Below, in pieces: positions 1 to 5,651 of a stretch of 9,290 bases of DNA. The stretch spans positions 1-9,290 of the forward strand of contig JAFPBP010000283.1 in the NCBI GenBank assembly GCA_017424085.1, given 5' to 3'. The notes under the pieces are model-generated. The model saw nothing but the letters and a program-made list of their open reading frames with translations. It was not told the DNA's origin and made no database searches. This DNA is from Clostridia bacterium (GTDB taxonomy: Bacteria > Bacillota > Clostridia > Oscillospirales > UBA644). How positions within the stretch are numbered: position 1 is the stretch's first letter; every line of letters starts with the position of its first letter. A program made the position numbers and the translations under genes.

Positions 1-236
1 ACGGTATCATCATTAGATAAGGTATATTCCAACACATCCTGCACATTCGGCATTTTTAGTTGAGAGTAAAATTCTTCCTTATCAAGTGCAACACTGAAAA
101 CATATTTTCTCATAAAAGTATCATAGTTAACAATGCCGTTCAAGAGTTTATTATGTTTAAACATAGGTTTTAGAATAAGGTAAAGAGCAATCGGTATCAT
201 TACAACAAAAATAATAACAAAGATATATTTCTCCAT
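1..236 (-). CDS. Hypothetical membrane-anchored protein, 3' end outside window
   Basis: This open frame starts at an ATG (236-234) and runs off the left edge after 78 codons, so only the N-terminal part is visible. It begins MEKYIFVIIFVVMIPIALYL, one hydrophobic segment at about residues 4-22 that should act as a signal anchor. A soluble basic and then acidic region follows (KPMFKHNKLLNG, later KEEFYSQLKMPNVQDVLEY). A strong Shine-Dalgarno, AAGGAGG, lies 7 nt before the ATG, and a good promoter lies about 70 nt upstream, so the gene is real. I do not recognise the family. GC content is low: I count 70 G or C in 236 bases, well below the genes to its right, which may mean a recently acquired or locally different segment. 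The soluble part probably lies on one face of the membrane, but its orientation is not clear. Confidence 0.8.
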   Translation of the reverse strand, partial: MEKYIFVIIFVVMIPIALYLILKPMFKHNKLLNGIVNYDTFMRKYVFSVALDKEEFYSQLKMPNVQDVLEYTLSNDDT

Positions 237-308
237 ACAATTGCCTCCTTGTCAAATTCTTATTTATCGTTCTGTTTATCAAAATCAGACACCCTGTATA
301 CTGTTTAC

Positions 309-337
309 ATTATATCATAAATCTGCAGAAAATGCAA
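309..337 (-). promoter_or_regulatory. Promoter of the left-edge membrane protein gene
   Basis: Read on the minus strand, a perfect TATAAT (-10, 314-309) is preceded by TGA, which makes an extended -10. A weak -35, TTGCAT (337-332), sits at a 17-nt spacing. Transcription would start near 302, giving a leader of about 65 nt before the ATG at 236. Confidence 0.75.
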
Positions 338-388
338 GGGGTCTGTTCCAACTTCTTCGGAGTGATATTTTACGCGCCGCAAACAAAC

Positions 389-416
389 AAAAAATGCCCG
401 ACTCCTTAGGAGCGGG
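389..416 (-). terminator. Second, distal hairpin terminator downstream of the XRE gene
   Basis: On the minus strand, CCCG CTCC-TAA-GGAG (T bulge) CGGG forms an 8-bp stem with a single bulged base (416-397), followed by CATTTTTTG. It lies 30 nt beyond a first terminator for the same transcript, so it looks like a back-up terminator. It insulates the promoter of the next minus-strand gene at 309-337. Confidence 0.6.
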
Positions 417-445
417 TGGGCAATCAAGTTTTTGCATAAAAGAGG

Positions 446-467
446 AAAAACCCCGATAAAATCGGGG
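446..467 (-). terminator. Rho-independent terminator of the XRE regulator gene
   Basis: A perfect 7-bp stem, CCCCGAT-AAA-ATCGGGG (451-467), is followed on the minus strand by TTTTTCC. It lies about 40 nt past the TAA stop of the XRE gene (510-508). Confidence 0.85.
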
Positions 468-507
468 CTTTCCTACAGGGAGTAATAAAGATAAAGGAGA
501 AAACATC

Positions 508-1101
508 TTATTCGGAGGGCACGGGGGCGGCGGGATGGCTTTGTTCGTAATGCAAGCCCCACAGGATGAACCACACGAGGATCACCACGCCCCAGACGAA
601 TACGAAAAGATCGTTGGTCAGATCGGCGGTTTTGATGAAGCCGTAGCAGATGAGAGAATAGACAAAATAGAGCACCGCGCAAAAGCTCCAGACCCGCGCG
701 TCGTAAGTGGCAAGGGTGGTAACGCTGAGAAGCACGATGGAGATCGAAAGCAATTCCCCGAACTCCTCACCGAGGGTGAGGTGATCTCCCCAGAAAATGG
801 AAAGAAGAAAAAAGACCATACCGAAAAGCATCAGAAGAAGCCCGATCACCGTGCGGACGGGGATATGAAGCTGCTGCATGGGGCGGATGGATCGCTCGGG
901 AATCTGATTTCCGAAGACCAAGGTATCCAACGACACGTCAAACACGCGGCTCATCTTCACCAGCTTATCCAGCTCGGGAACCGAAGAATTGTTCTCCCAC
1001 TTGGAGACCGATTGACGGGACACCTCCAGCTCCACGGCGAGATCTCCCTGAGAAAGATGGTTTGCTGTTCTGCATTTGTAAATATTCTCGCCAAGATTCA
1101 T
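508..1101 (-). CDS. Membrane-bound XRE-family transcriptional regulator
   Basis: A 197-residue protein with two parts. Residues about 5-62 form an XRE/Cro-type helix-turn-helix: the string LSQGDLAVELEVSRQSVSKW at 16-35 contains the recognition-helix hallmark VSRQSVSKWE, and the domain ends DVSLDTLVFG. Four hydrophobic segments follow (about 83-104, 115-133, 137-155 and 163-184), then a short polar tail. This design, a DNA-binding head tethered to the membrane, is common in Firmicutes; such proteins usually control a neighbouring membrane or stress gene, or themselves. The ATG at 1101 has an AAGGGGGG ribosome site about 8 nt upstream. The gene has its own promoter and terminator, so it is monocistronic. 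The RDD membrane protein gene upstream also has its own promoter, so co-transcription is unlikely. The target genes and the signal sensed are unknown. Confidence 0.92.
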   Translation of the reverse strand: MNLGENIYKCRTANHLSQGDLAVELEVSRQSVSKWENNSSVPELDKLVKMSRVFDVSLDTLVFGNQIPERSIRPMQQLHIPVRTVIGLLLMLFGMVFFLLSIFWGDHLTLGEEFGELLSISIVLLSVTTLATYDARVWSFCAVLYFVYSLICYGFIKTADLTNDLFVFVWGVVILVWFILWGLHYEQSHPAAPVPSE

Positions 1102-1122
1102 CGGAGCACCCCCCTTGATTTC

Positions 1123-1140
1123 ATGGTCATATTATACCAT
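1123..1140. promoter_or_regulatory. Candidate operator for autoregulation of the XRE gene
   Basis: The inverted repeat ATGGT-N8-ACCAT overlaps the -10 box of the XRE promoter. XRE regulators often bind such dyads and repress themselves, so autoregulation is a reasonable inference. The repeat has only 5-bp arms and could be chance. Confidence 0.35.
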
Positions 1141-1159
1141 AAAATGAATGTAAAGTCTA
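1131..1159 (-). promoter_or_regulatory. Promoter of the XRE regulator gene
   Basis: On the minus strand, -35 TAGACT (1159-1154), a 17-nt spacer and -10 TATAAT (1136-1131), with TGG directly before the -10 (extended -10). The predicted start is near 1124, about 23 nt before the ATG. Confidence 0.8.
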
Positions 1160-1233
1160 CCAACTATTCTTGAAAATTTAGCAACCGAAGGTTGACAAGT
1201 GGATTTTTTAGCACGCAAAAGGCGCAAAACCTT

Positions 1234-1267
1234 AAAAATTACGGCATCTCCCGAAGGAAGATGCCGT
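1234..1267 (-). terminator. Rho-independent terminator of the RDD protein gene
   Basis: The stem ACGGCATCTTCC-TTC-GGGAGATGCCGT forms on the minus strand (1267-1241), followed by AATTTTTAAG. The minus strand pairs all 12 positions, using one G·U pair that would be a C·A mismatch on the plus strand, so the hairpin is better in the minus direction. It lies about 40 nt after the RDD stop codon. Confidence 0.85.
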
Positions 1268-1308
1268 TTTTATTTGATCCGAGAAATGATTTATTCCGCG
1301 ACGGGGAA

Positions 1309-2067
1309 TCAATGAAAGCCCGGACAATCCTCGCAGACGACCCAGCCAGATTCGGTCTTATGGCAAACCACGGTAAAGGAATACCGCCCCACGAAGAACC
1401 CGTAGGTTGCCGTTTCCAGACGTTTCCCGTCCGATGCGGACACGGTGGAGGAATAATTATAGCTGGTCAGATGAACCTTGTCGGGATCCAGATCCAGCCG
1501 TTCAAAGGCGTCGCTTTCCACAAGATGCTCGTAGGCGATCTCGTACGCCTCGCTCTGCTTCGCCGCCTCAAGCCCACCGATGAGACCTCCGACGAACAAC
1601 CCCACGATCAGAAGAAGCGAAACGATCACGGAAACAACGATCCGCTTGACCGGCTTAGGAGCATAATTCTCCATCGAGCGCTTGGACAGAGCTACCGTGC
1701 ACGCCGCATAGTCCCCCACCGTCCGTCCCGAAACCAGAACGAAGATGAGTTCGATAAAATTCAACTGCAGAAAAAACAGGCGGGGCACGAGGCGACGCCC
1801 CCAAGAAACGGGCATTGCCGTTTTGTGATCCACGAGATACAATCCCAAGATCCGAAAGCCGAGGCTTCGTCCGCCGAAGACCACGTCACAAAACAGGAAA
1901 AGCGCAACGCAGGAAAGCATTACAAAGAGACAAAGGAGGGCAAACAAAACGAAGAGAGGCGACCTCGTGTCGATCAACGAGGCAACCACCGCGATCAGAA
2001 GCGCAGGGAGAAGGCTAAGGTTCCAGTCAATAAAAAAGGCTACAACTCGCTTGATTCGATCCAACAT
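1309..2067 (-). CDS. RDD-family membrane protein with C-terminal soluble domain
   Basis: A 252-residue protein whose first 130 residues fit the RDD family, multi-pass membrane proteins of mostly unknown role (some have been linked to ion transport). The family's conserved polar residues are visible: R7 and D14 in RVVAFFIDW, the loop GGRSLGFRILGL (65-76), and GRTVGDYA (114-121). Hydrophobic segments lie at about 17-33, 37-61 and 95-113. A further membrane segment (143-166) is followed by about 85 soluble residues (167-252) that carry three cysteines near the end (VVCHKTESGWVVCEDCPGFH). This C-terminal part is not in the core RDD domain and probably lies outside the cytoplasm. The ATG at 2067 has AAAGGAG 7 nt upstream. 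The gene is monocistronic, with its own promoter and terminator. Its function cannot be stated. Confidence 0.88.
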   Translation of the reverse strand: MLDRIKRVVAFFIDWNLSLLPALLIAVVASLIDTRSPLFVLFALLCLFVMLSCVALFLFCDVVFGGRSLGFRILGLYLVDHKTAMPVSWGRRLVPRLFFLQLNFIELIFVLVSGRTVGDYAACTVALSKRSMENYAPKPVKRIVVSVIVSLLLIVGLFVGGLIGGLEAAKQSEAYEIAYEHLVESDAFERLDLDPDKVHLTSYNYSSTVSASDGKRLETATYGFFVGRYSFTVVCHKTESGWVVCEDCPGFH

Positions 2068-2087
2068 AAAAAAGCTCCTTTTTTTTC

Positions 2088-2116
2088 ATTATATCACACT
2101 TTTCAGAAAAAGTCAA
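2088..2116 (-). promoter_or_regulatory. Promoter of the RDD protein gene
   Basis: On the minus strand, -35 TTGACT (2116-2111), exactly 17 nt, then -10 TATAAT (2093-2088) preceded by TGTGA (extended -10). The 12-mer GTGTGATATAAT also occurs in the Nudix promoter. Confidence 0.88.
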
Positions 2117-2190
2117 GGTCTTCCCTCCCCGAAGGATCCCGCGGCACTCTTCCGAACGCATGCGGGCGTGCCGACACAAGCACTAAGCAT

Positions 2191-2224
2191 AAAAAAGCAC
2201 TTACGGGAAACCGTAAGTGCTTTT
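2191..2224 (-). terminator. Rho-independent terminator of the dehydrogenase gene
   Basis: A perfect 14-bp stem, AAAAGCACTTACGG paired with CCGTAAGTGCTTTT around a 4-nt loop (2193-2224), continues on the minus strand as a T run. It lies about 45 nt beyond the TGA at 2271-2273 and ends the mecA-like/Nudix/dehydrogenase block. It is nearly symmetric and would also stop plus-strand transcription. Confidence 0.92.
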
Positions 2225-2270
2225 GAATCAACAGAATAACACAGAGCCTTCGCAACGAAAAACAGTTCTG

Positions 2271-3338
2271 TCAATATTTTTCCCGAATCTTGCGAACGAC
2301 CTCGTCGCCCACCTGTGCGGTGGTGGCAACGCCGCCCATATCGGGGGTAAGAACCGCTTTTTCCACCAGCAATTCCTCGATGATGTCGATCAGGCGCTGT
2401 TCCCATTCCACGTGCCCGAGGAAGGACAGCATCTGCGCCACCGACCAGACCGTCGCCAGAGGATTTGCCTTCTGCTGACCTGCGATGTCGGGGGCGGAGC
2501 CGTGGATGGGCTCAAACATAGAGGGGAAGGTGCGCTCGGGGTTCAGGTTAGCCCCTGCCGCCAAGCCCATACCGCCCGAGATGGCGGCACCCAGATCGGT
2601 GAGAATATCGCCGAACAGGTTGGAGGTTACCACGATCTGGAACCGCTTGGGATCCTTGACCATGAACATGCTTGCAGCGTCAACCAGATAAGAATGGGTC
2701 TCCACGTCGGGATAATCCTTGCCAACCTCGGCAAAGATCTGATCCCAAAAGACCATGGAATAGTTCAGCGCGTTGCCCTTGCTGATGCTGGTCAGGGTCT
2801 TCCCTTCCTTGCGCGCCAGCTCAAAGGCATAGCGAATGACCCGCTCGCACCCCTTGCGGGAGAAGACGCCGTTCTGAATGACGACCTCGTTGGACTGACC
2901 CGGATAGAGCCAGCTTCCGCTGCCTGCGTATTCCCCTTCGCTGTTTTCACGGATGAAGACCATATCGATATCCTCGCAGGTCACGTCCTTCAGAGGGGTG
3001 GGAGCACCCTTCAAAAGCTTTACGGGGCGAACGTTGATATACTGATCGAACTGCTTGCGAATGACCAACAGAAGATCCCAAAGGGAAATATGATCGGGAA
3101 CGCCGGGATATCCCACGGCACCGAGGAAAATGGCGTCGAACTTCTTCAGCTGCTCCATGCCGTCCTCTGCCATCATTCGCCCTTCCTTGAGGTAATATTC
3201 ACAGCCCCAAGGGAAATGGGTAAAATCGAAGGAGAACCCGCCGTCAACCTCGGCAACGGCGTTGAGGACCTTTACGCCCTCTGCCAAAACCTCGGGACCG
3301 ATGCCATCCCCTGCAATAACCGCAATCTTGTGTTCCAT
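2271..3338 (-). CDS. dmlA: D-malate/tartrate dehydrogenase (decarboxylating), IPMDH/ICDH family
   Basis: A 355-residue NAD-dependent beta-decarboxylating dehydrogenase of the isocitrate/isopropylmalate dehydrogenase superfamily. Visible motifs: GDGIGPE (10-16), substrate-binding arginines R94, R104 and R130 (IRKQFDQYINVRP; RENSEGEY), catalytic Y137, catalytic K187 (ISKGNALN), metal-binding D220, D244 and D248 (NLFGDILTD), and the nucleotide loop EPIHGSAPDIAG (276-287), whose aspartate favours NAD over NADP. The strings WGCEYYLKEGR, GAVGYPGVPDHISLW and FDQYINVRPVKLL are typical of the DmlA/TtuC branch, not of LeuB, and no leu genes are nearby. Family members oxidise D-malate, tartrate or related acids to products such as pyruvate plus CO2. 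The ATG at 3338 is preceded by AGAGAGGA. Only 36 nt separate it from the Nudix gene upstream and no promoter is seen there, so the two are probably co-transcribed. The exact substrate is not decided by sequence. Confidence 0.9.
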   Translation of the reverse strand: MEHKIAVIAGDGIGPEVLAEGVKVLNAVAEVDGGFSFDFTHFPWGCEYYLKEGRMMAEDGMEQLKKFDAIFLGAVGYPGVPDHISLWDLLLVIRKQFDQYINVRPVKLLKGAPTPLKDVTCEDIDMVFIRENSEGEYAGSGSWLYPGQSNEVVIQNGVFSRKGCERVIRYAFELARKEGKTLTSISKGNALNYSMVFWDQIFAEVGKDYPDVETHSYLVDAASMFMVKDPKRFQIVVTSNLFGDILTDLGAAISGGMGLAAGANLNPERTFPSMFEPIHGSAPDIAGQQKANPLATVWSVAQMLSFLGHVEWEQRLIDIIEELLVEKAVLTPDMGGVATTAQVGDEVVRKIREKY

Positions 3339-3374
3339 AAGAACGTCCTCTCTCTTACACGTCGAATCAGCCGC

Positions 3375-3791
3375 TCAGAAATGAACGGTCTGACAAATAT
3401 GAGCGTTGGCTTCCACCAGAACAGACTTCATGCTGGCAAAGCTCAGCGCAGTATACGCTTCCTCGAAGGGCAAAAGCAGATAATCAAAATGCTCGAAGCC
3501 CGGATTGGAATGGGGCGTCTGATTGACGTACTGCCCCAAGAAATAAACCACGGTCTTCCGCACGCCTCCGCCCATGGTATAGGTCAGCGTCCGCTTGAAC
3601 CGAGGCAGGATCGTGGGACGGATGGAGGTTTCCTCCCAGGTTTCCCGCAGAGCGGTTTCGGTTTCGGTCTCGTCGCCCTCCACGTGCCCCTTGGGGAATC
3701 CGCAGACGCCGCGAACCCGAATCATCAGGTAATGAACGCGCCCGTTTATGATGGTAAATGGGATGGTCCCACACGATTTCTCCCGCTTCAT
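3375..3791 (-). CDS. Nudix hydrolase, Ap4A-hydrolase-like
   Basis: A 138-residue single-domain Nudix hydrolase, which cleaves nucleoside diphosphates linked to another moiety. The opening MKREKSCGTIPF and the text GVCGFPKGHVEGDE resemble small diadenosine-tetraphosphate (Ap4A) hydrolases that remove alarmone-like dinucleotides. The Nudix box lies at 35-57: G35-x5-E41-x7-R49E50-x2-E53E54, so all metal-binding glutamates are present. The usual glycine near the end of the box is serine (TSI, residues 55-57). An in-frame upstream ATG at 3830 would add 13 residues, but it falls about 5 nt from the predicted transcription start and has no ribosome site. The ATG at 3791 has AAAGGAG 8 nt upstream and is preferred. 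The gene sits between the mecA-like gene and the dehydrogenase on the same strand. Confidence 0.9.
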   Translation of the reverse strand: MKREKSCGTIPFTIINGRVHYLMIRVRGVCGFPKGHVEGDETETETALRETWEETSIRPTILPRFKRTLTYTMGGGVRKTVVYFLGQYVNQTPHSNPGFEHFDYLLLPFEEAYTALSFASMKSVLVEANAHICQTVHF

Positions 3792-3841
3792 CTGCACACT
3801 CCTTTCTGTTCTTACGTCCGAAATCGACATAATCTTTCTTT

Positions 3842-3870
3842 ATTATATCACACCGAAACTGATATGTCAA
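3842..3870 (-). promoter_or_regulatory. Near-consensus promoter of the Nudix gene
   Basis: On the minus strand, TTGACA (3870-3865), 17 nt, TATAAT (3847-3842), with TGTGA before the -10. The TGA stop codon of the mecA-like gene (3869-3867) lies inside the -35 box. Transcription should start near 3835 and continue through the dehydrogenase gene. Confidence 0.92.
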
Positions 3871-4421
3871 GAATTTTTTGCGCCTTTTTCATCAAAATTC
3901 ACAGAAAGGAGCCGTTGTGCCAGCGCAGGAAGGGGTTCGCCGTGCTCCGCAAGATAGGAACGGTCCACGCGGGAGCGCACACCGAACTCCAAAAGATCCA
4001 GCGTCAGATCCTCAAAGCAGTCGGGGCGAAGATACCCTTCGAAGCACAGATAATACGTGCCGACGCAACGGTAGACCTCAAGGCAGAGATCCTCCCGAGC
4101 CGCAAGGAGCGGGCGACAATCCAACAATCCGTCCACCGAGGGGAATTCAACGATTCGGGAAAACACGCTCTCCTCCGCTCCTTTCGGCGAAAAGGAAAAA
4201 TACAGCTGCAGCCGCCCGTCACACTCGGCGGCGCGGATGGTCACGTCTCCTTCCCGATCGCATTCCTCCCGCAGGCAGAGCAGGACGGCGGTCTGCTCGC
4301 AGAAGCGACGGGTGCGAAGGTCGGAAAAGGACATGGTTGCGTAAGAGATCCCGAAGGCGGCACAATCGTCCCGATCCAACGACACCAGAATCTCCCCCGC
4401 AGACATTCTGCGAAGCTCCAC
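3867..4421 (-). CDS. MecA-like adaptor protein
   Basis: A 184-residue protein resembling MecA, the adaptor that brings substrates to the ClpC/ClpP protease and in Bacillus controls competence. The N-terminal end MELRRMSAGEILVSLDRDD followed by AAFGIS fits the MecA start, where a short strand is followed by 'the D-L-x-x-x-G-I' turn. The C-terminal part is the stronger match: EDLCLEVYRCVGTYYLCFEG (110-129), then LTLDLLEFGVRSRVDRSYLAEHGEPL (139-164), with the EFG...YLAEHG signature. The middle linker is short, so it is smaller than typical MecA (about 200-240 residues). The start is a GTG at 4421 with GAGGGGG 8 nt upstream. The GTG at 4430 is in frame but leaves no room for a ribosome site. The gene is divergent from tsaD; its stop lies within the Nudix promoter. 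The family assignment is fairly sure, ClpC binding is inferred. Confidence 0.72.
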   Translation of the reverse strand: MELRRMSAGEILVSLDRDDCAAFGISYATMSFSDLRTRRFCEQTAVLLCLREECDREGDVTIRAAECDGRLQLYFSFSPKGAEESVFSRIVEFPSVDGLLDCRPLLAAREDLCLEVYRCVGTYYLCFEGYLRPDCFEDLTLDLLEFGVRSRVDRSYLAEHGEPLPALAQRLLSVNFDEKGAKNS

Positions 4422-4449
4422 GGAAAACACCCCCTCAATCCACTATCCC

Positions 4450-4479
4450 ATTATATTTTTTGAAACGGTTTTTTGACAA
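4450..4479 (-). promoter_or_regulatory. Candidate promoter of the mecA-like gene
   Basis: On the minus strand, a perfect TATAAT (4455-4450) has TTGTCA (4479-4474) upstream at an 18-nt spacing. There is no TG extension. The predicted start near 4443 gives a leader of about 22 nt to the GTG at 4421. Confidence 0.6.
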
Positions 4480-4483
4480 TCAC

Positions 4484-4512
4484 TTGACAAACGGCGAAGA
4501 ATGTGGTATTAT
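4484..4512 (+). promoter_or_regulatory. Promoter of tsaD
   Basis: TTGACA (4484-4489), 17 nt, TATTAT (4507-4512) with TGG before the -10. The predicted start is near 4519, 22 nt before the ATG. The stretch CTTGACAAACGGCG (4483-4496) recurs in the promoter of the metal exporter at 7026-7039. Confidence 0.9.
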
Positions 4513-4540
4513 CATAGGAGAGTTTGGAAAGGATGCCGTT

Positions 4541-5539
4541 ATGAAACTGCTTGCCATTGAAAGTTCCTGCGACGAAACCGCCGCCGCGCTGGTGGAGGAC
4601 GGTCGCATTATCTTGAAAAATGAAGTCGTATCTCAGATTCCCGTGCACGAGAGGTACGGAGGCGTGGTGCCCGAGATCGCATCCCGCTGTCATATCGAAG
4701 CCATCGAACCCCTGGTGGAGCGGGCGCTGGGGGGAATCGTACCCGACGCCATTGCCGTCACCTACGCCCCCGGGCTCATCGGTGCCCTTTTGGTTGGGGT
4801 CAATTACGCAAAGGCGCTTGCGTTTGCGCTGGATCGCCCCCTCATCCCCGTGCATCATCTGCGGGGACACGTGGCGTCCAATTATCTGTGTCATCCCGAT
4901 CTGAAGCCTCCCTTCACAGCGCTGATCGCCTCGGGTGGGCACAGCCACATCGTGCGGGTAAATTCCTACACAGACTACGAAATTCTGGGCAAGACCCGTG
5001 ACGACGCGGCGGGAGAAGCCTTTGACAAATCCGCGCGGATCTTAGGCTTGGGATACCCCGGCGGTCCGAAGATCCAAAAGGCGGCGGAGGGCGGAAACCC
5101 CAACGCCATCGTCTTCCCTCAGGTTCATTTCAAGGACGCGCCCTACGATTTCAGCTTTTCGGGAGTCAAGACCGCGGTGGTCAATTACGCCCACACGGCA
5201 AAGCAACGGGGAGAAGAGATCAACGCCCCCGACCTTGCCGCATCCTTCACCAAGGCGGTCTGCGAGGTTCTGACCGAGAAAAGCGTGCTTGCGGCGAAGA
5301 ACACCACGGGACGGCTCGTTTTGGCGGGCGGCGTTTCGGCAAACCGTGACCTGCGCGCGCTGATGGAATCGGAATGCAAGCGGGAGGGAATCGAGTTATA
5401 TCTCCCCCGCCCCGATCTGTGCGGAGACAACGCGGCGATGATCGGCGCTCAGGGCTATTACGAATATCTGGCGGGGAACGTGGCAAAAAGCGATCTGAAC
5501 GCCTACGCTACCATGCCTGTGGATGCGCCCACCTTTTAA
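4541..5539 (+). CDS. tsaD: tRNA N6-adenosine threonylcarbamoyltransferase TsaD
   Basis: A 332-residue TsaD (formerly Gcp/YgjD), the usual bacterial length. It transfers threonylcarbamoyl from threonylcarbamoyl-AMP to A37 of tRNAs that read ANN codons, forming t6A in the cytoplasm with TsaB and TsaE; the modification is essential or nearly so in most bacteria. Hallmarks: the ASKHA start LAIESSCDETAAALV (4-18), GGVVPEIASR (40-49), the metal-binding HHLRGH (105-110, H106 and H110), ASGGHSH (130-136), DDAAGEAFDK (154-163), FSGVKTAV (206-213), AGGVSANRDLR (262-272) and CGDNAAMIG (294-302, metal ligand D296). The ATG at 4541 is preceded by GGAAAGGA and lies 22 nt from the predicted transcription start. 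The frame stays open upstream of it, but that part overlaps the mecA-like gene on the other strand. tsaB and tsaE are not adjacent here. Confidence 0.98.
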   Translation: MKLLAIESSCDETAAALVEDGRIILKNEVVSQIPVHERYGGVVPEIASRCHIEAIEPLVERALGGIVPDAIAVTYAPGLIGALLVGVNYAKALAFALDRPLIPVHHLRGHVASNYLCHPDLKPPFTALIASGGHSHIVRVNSYTDYEILGKTRDDAAGEAFDKSARILGLGYPGGPKIQKAAEGGNPNAIVFPQVHFKDAPYDFSFSGVKTAVVNYAHTAKQRGEEINAPDLAASFTKAVCEVLTEKSVLAAKNTTGRLVLAGGVSANRDLRALMESECKREGIELYLPRPDLCGDNAAMIGAQGYYEYLAGNVAKSDLNAYATMPVDAPTF

Positions 5540-5543
5540 TTTT

Positions 5544-5555
5544 GAACAGTTGTTC
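5544..5555. promoter_or_regulatory. LexA-box-like palindrome, low confidence
   Basis: The sequence GAACAGTTGTTC is a palindrome with a 2-nt centre and fits the GAAC-N4-GTTC form of the Gram-positive LexA (SOS) box. It starts 4 nt after the tsaD stop and lies about 100 nt before the next start codon. No promoter of quality overlaps it, so it may be chance. Confidence 0.2.
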
Positions 5556-5590
5556 GATAATTGTAAGACCACGGTAATACAATAGACACA

Positions 5591-5636
5591 AAAAAGAGTT
5601 ATAATGGAATCGGATGAAACCATTATAACTCTTTTT
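5591..5636 (+). terminator. Long-stem terminator after tsaD, possible attenuator
   Basis: A perfect 17-bp inverted repeat, AAAAAGAGTTATAATGG (5591-5607) with CCATTATAACTCTTTTT (5620-5636), and a 12-nt loop. The 3' arm ends in a T run, so it ends tsaD transcription. The mirror A run upstream makes it potentially bidirectional. The T run stops only 4 nt before the ribosome site of the next gene. Confidence 0.88.
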
Positions 5637-5651
5637 CTTTGAGGCAAGACC

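Noticed and set aside
535..1173. Plus-strand open frame over the XRE gene.
   Set aside because: The complementary frame has a clear helix-turn-helix, and the plus frame is highly charged with no ribosome site.
1182..1194. Small hairpin CAACC-GAA-GGTTG followed by GACAAG and a T run.
   Set aside because: Only 5 bp, T run 12 nt away, and it does not follow a gene end on the plus strand. A better terminator lies at 1241-1267.
1192..1197. TTGACA on the plus strand as a possible promoter.
   Set aside because: No -10-like sequence 16-18 nt downstream and no plus-strand gene nearby.
2271..3338. Calling the dehydrogenase LeuB (3-isopropylmalate dehydrogenase).
   Set aside because: The strings around FDQYINVRP and GYPGVPDHISLW fit the D-malate/tartrate branch and there are no leucine biosynthesis genes nearby.
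3792..3830. Upstream ATG adding 13 residues to the Nudix protein.
   Set aside because: It would lie about 5 nt from the predicted transcription start, without a ribosome site.
2217..4463. Very long open frame on the plus strand.
   Set aside because: It is antisense to the dehydrogenase, Nudix and mecA-like genes, which have family motifs, ribosome sites and promoters. Its translation has no recognisable motifs.
3878..4540. N-terminal extension of tsaD by about 220 residues.
   Set aside because: It overlaps the mecA-like gene and precedes the tsaD promoter; TsaD proteins begin at the LAIESSCDET motif.
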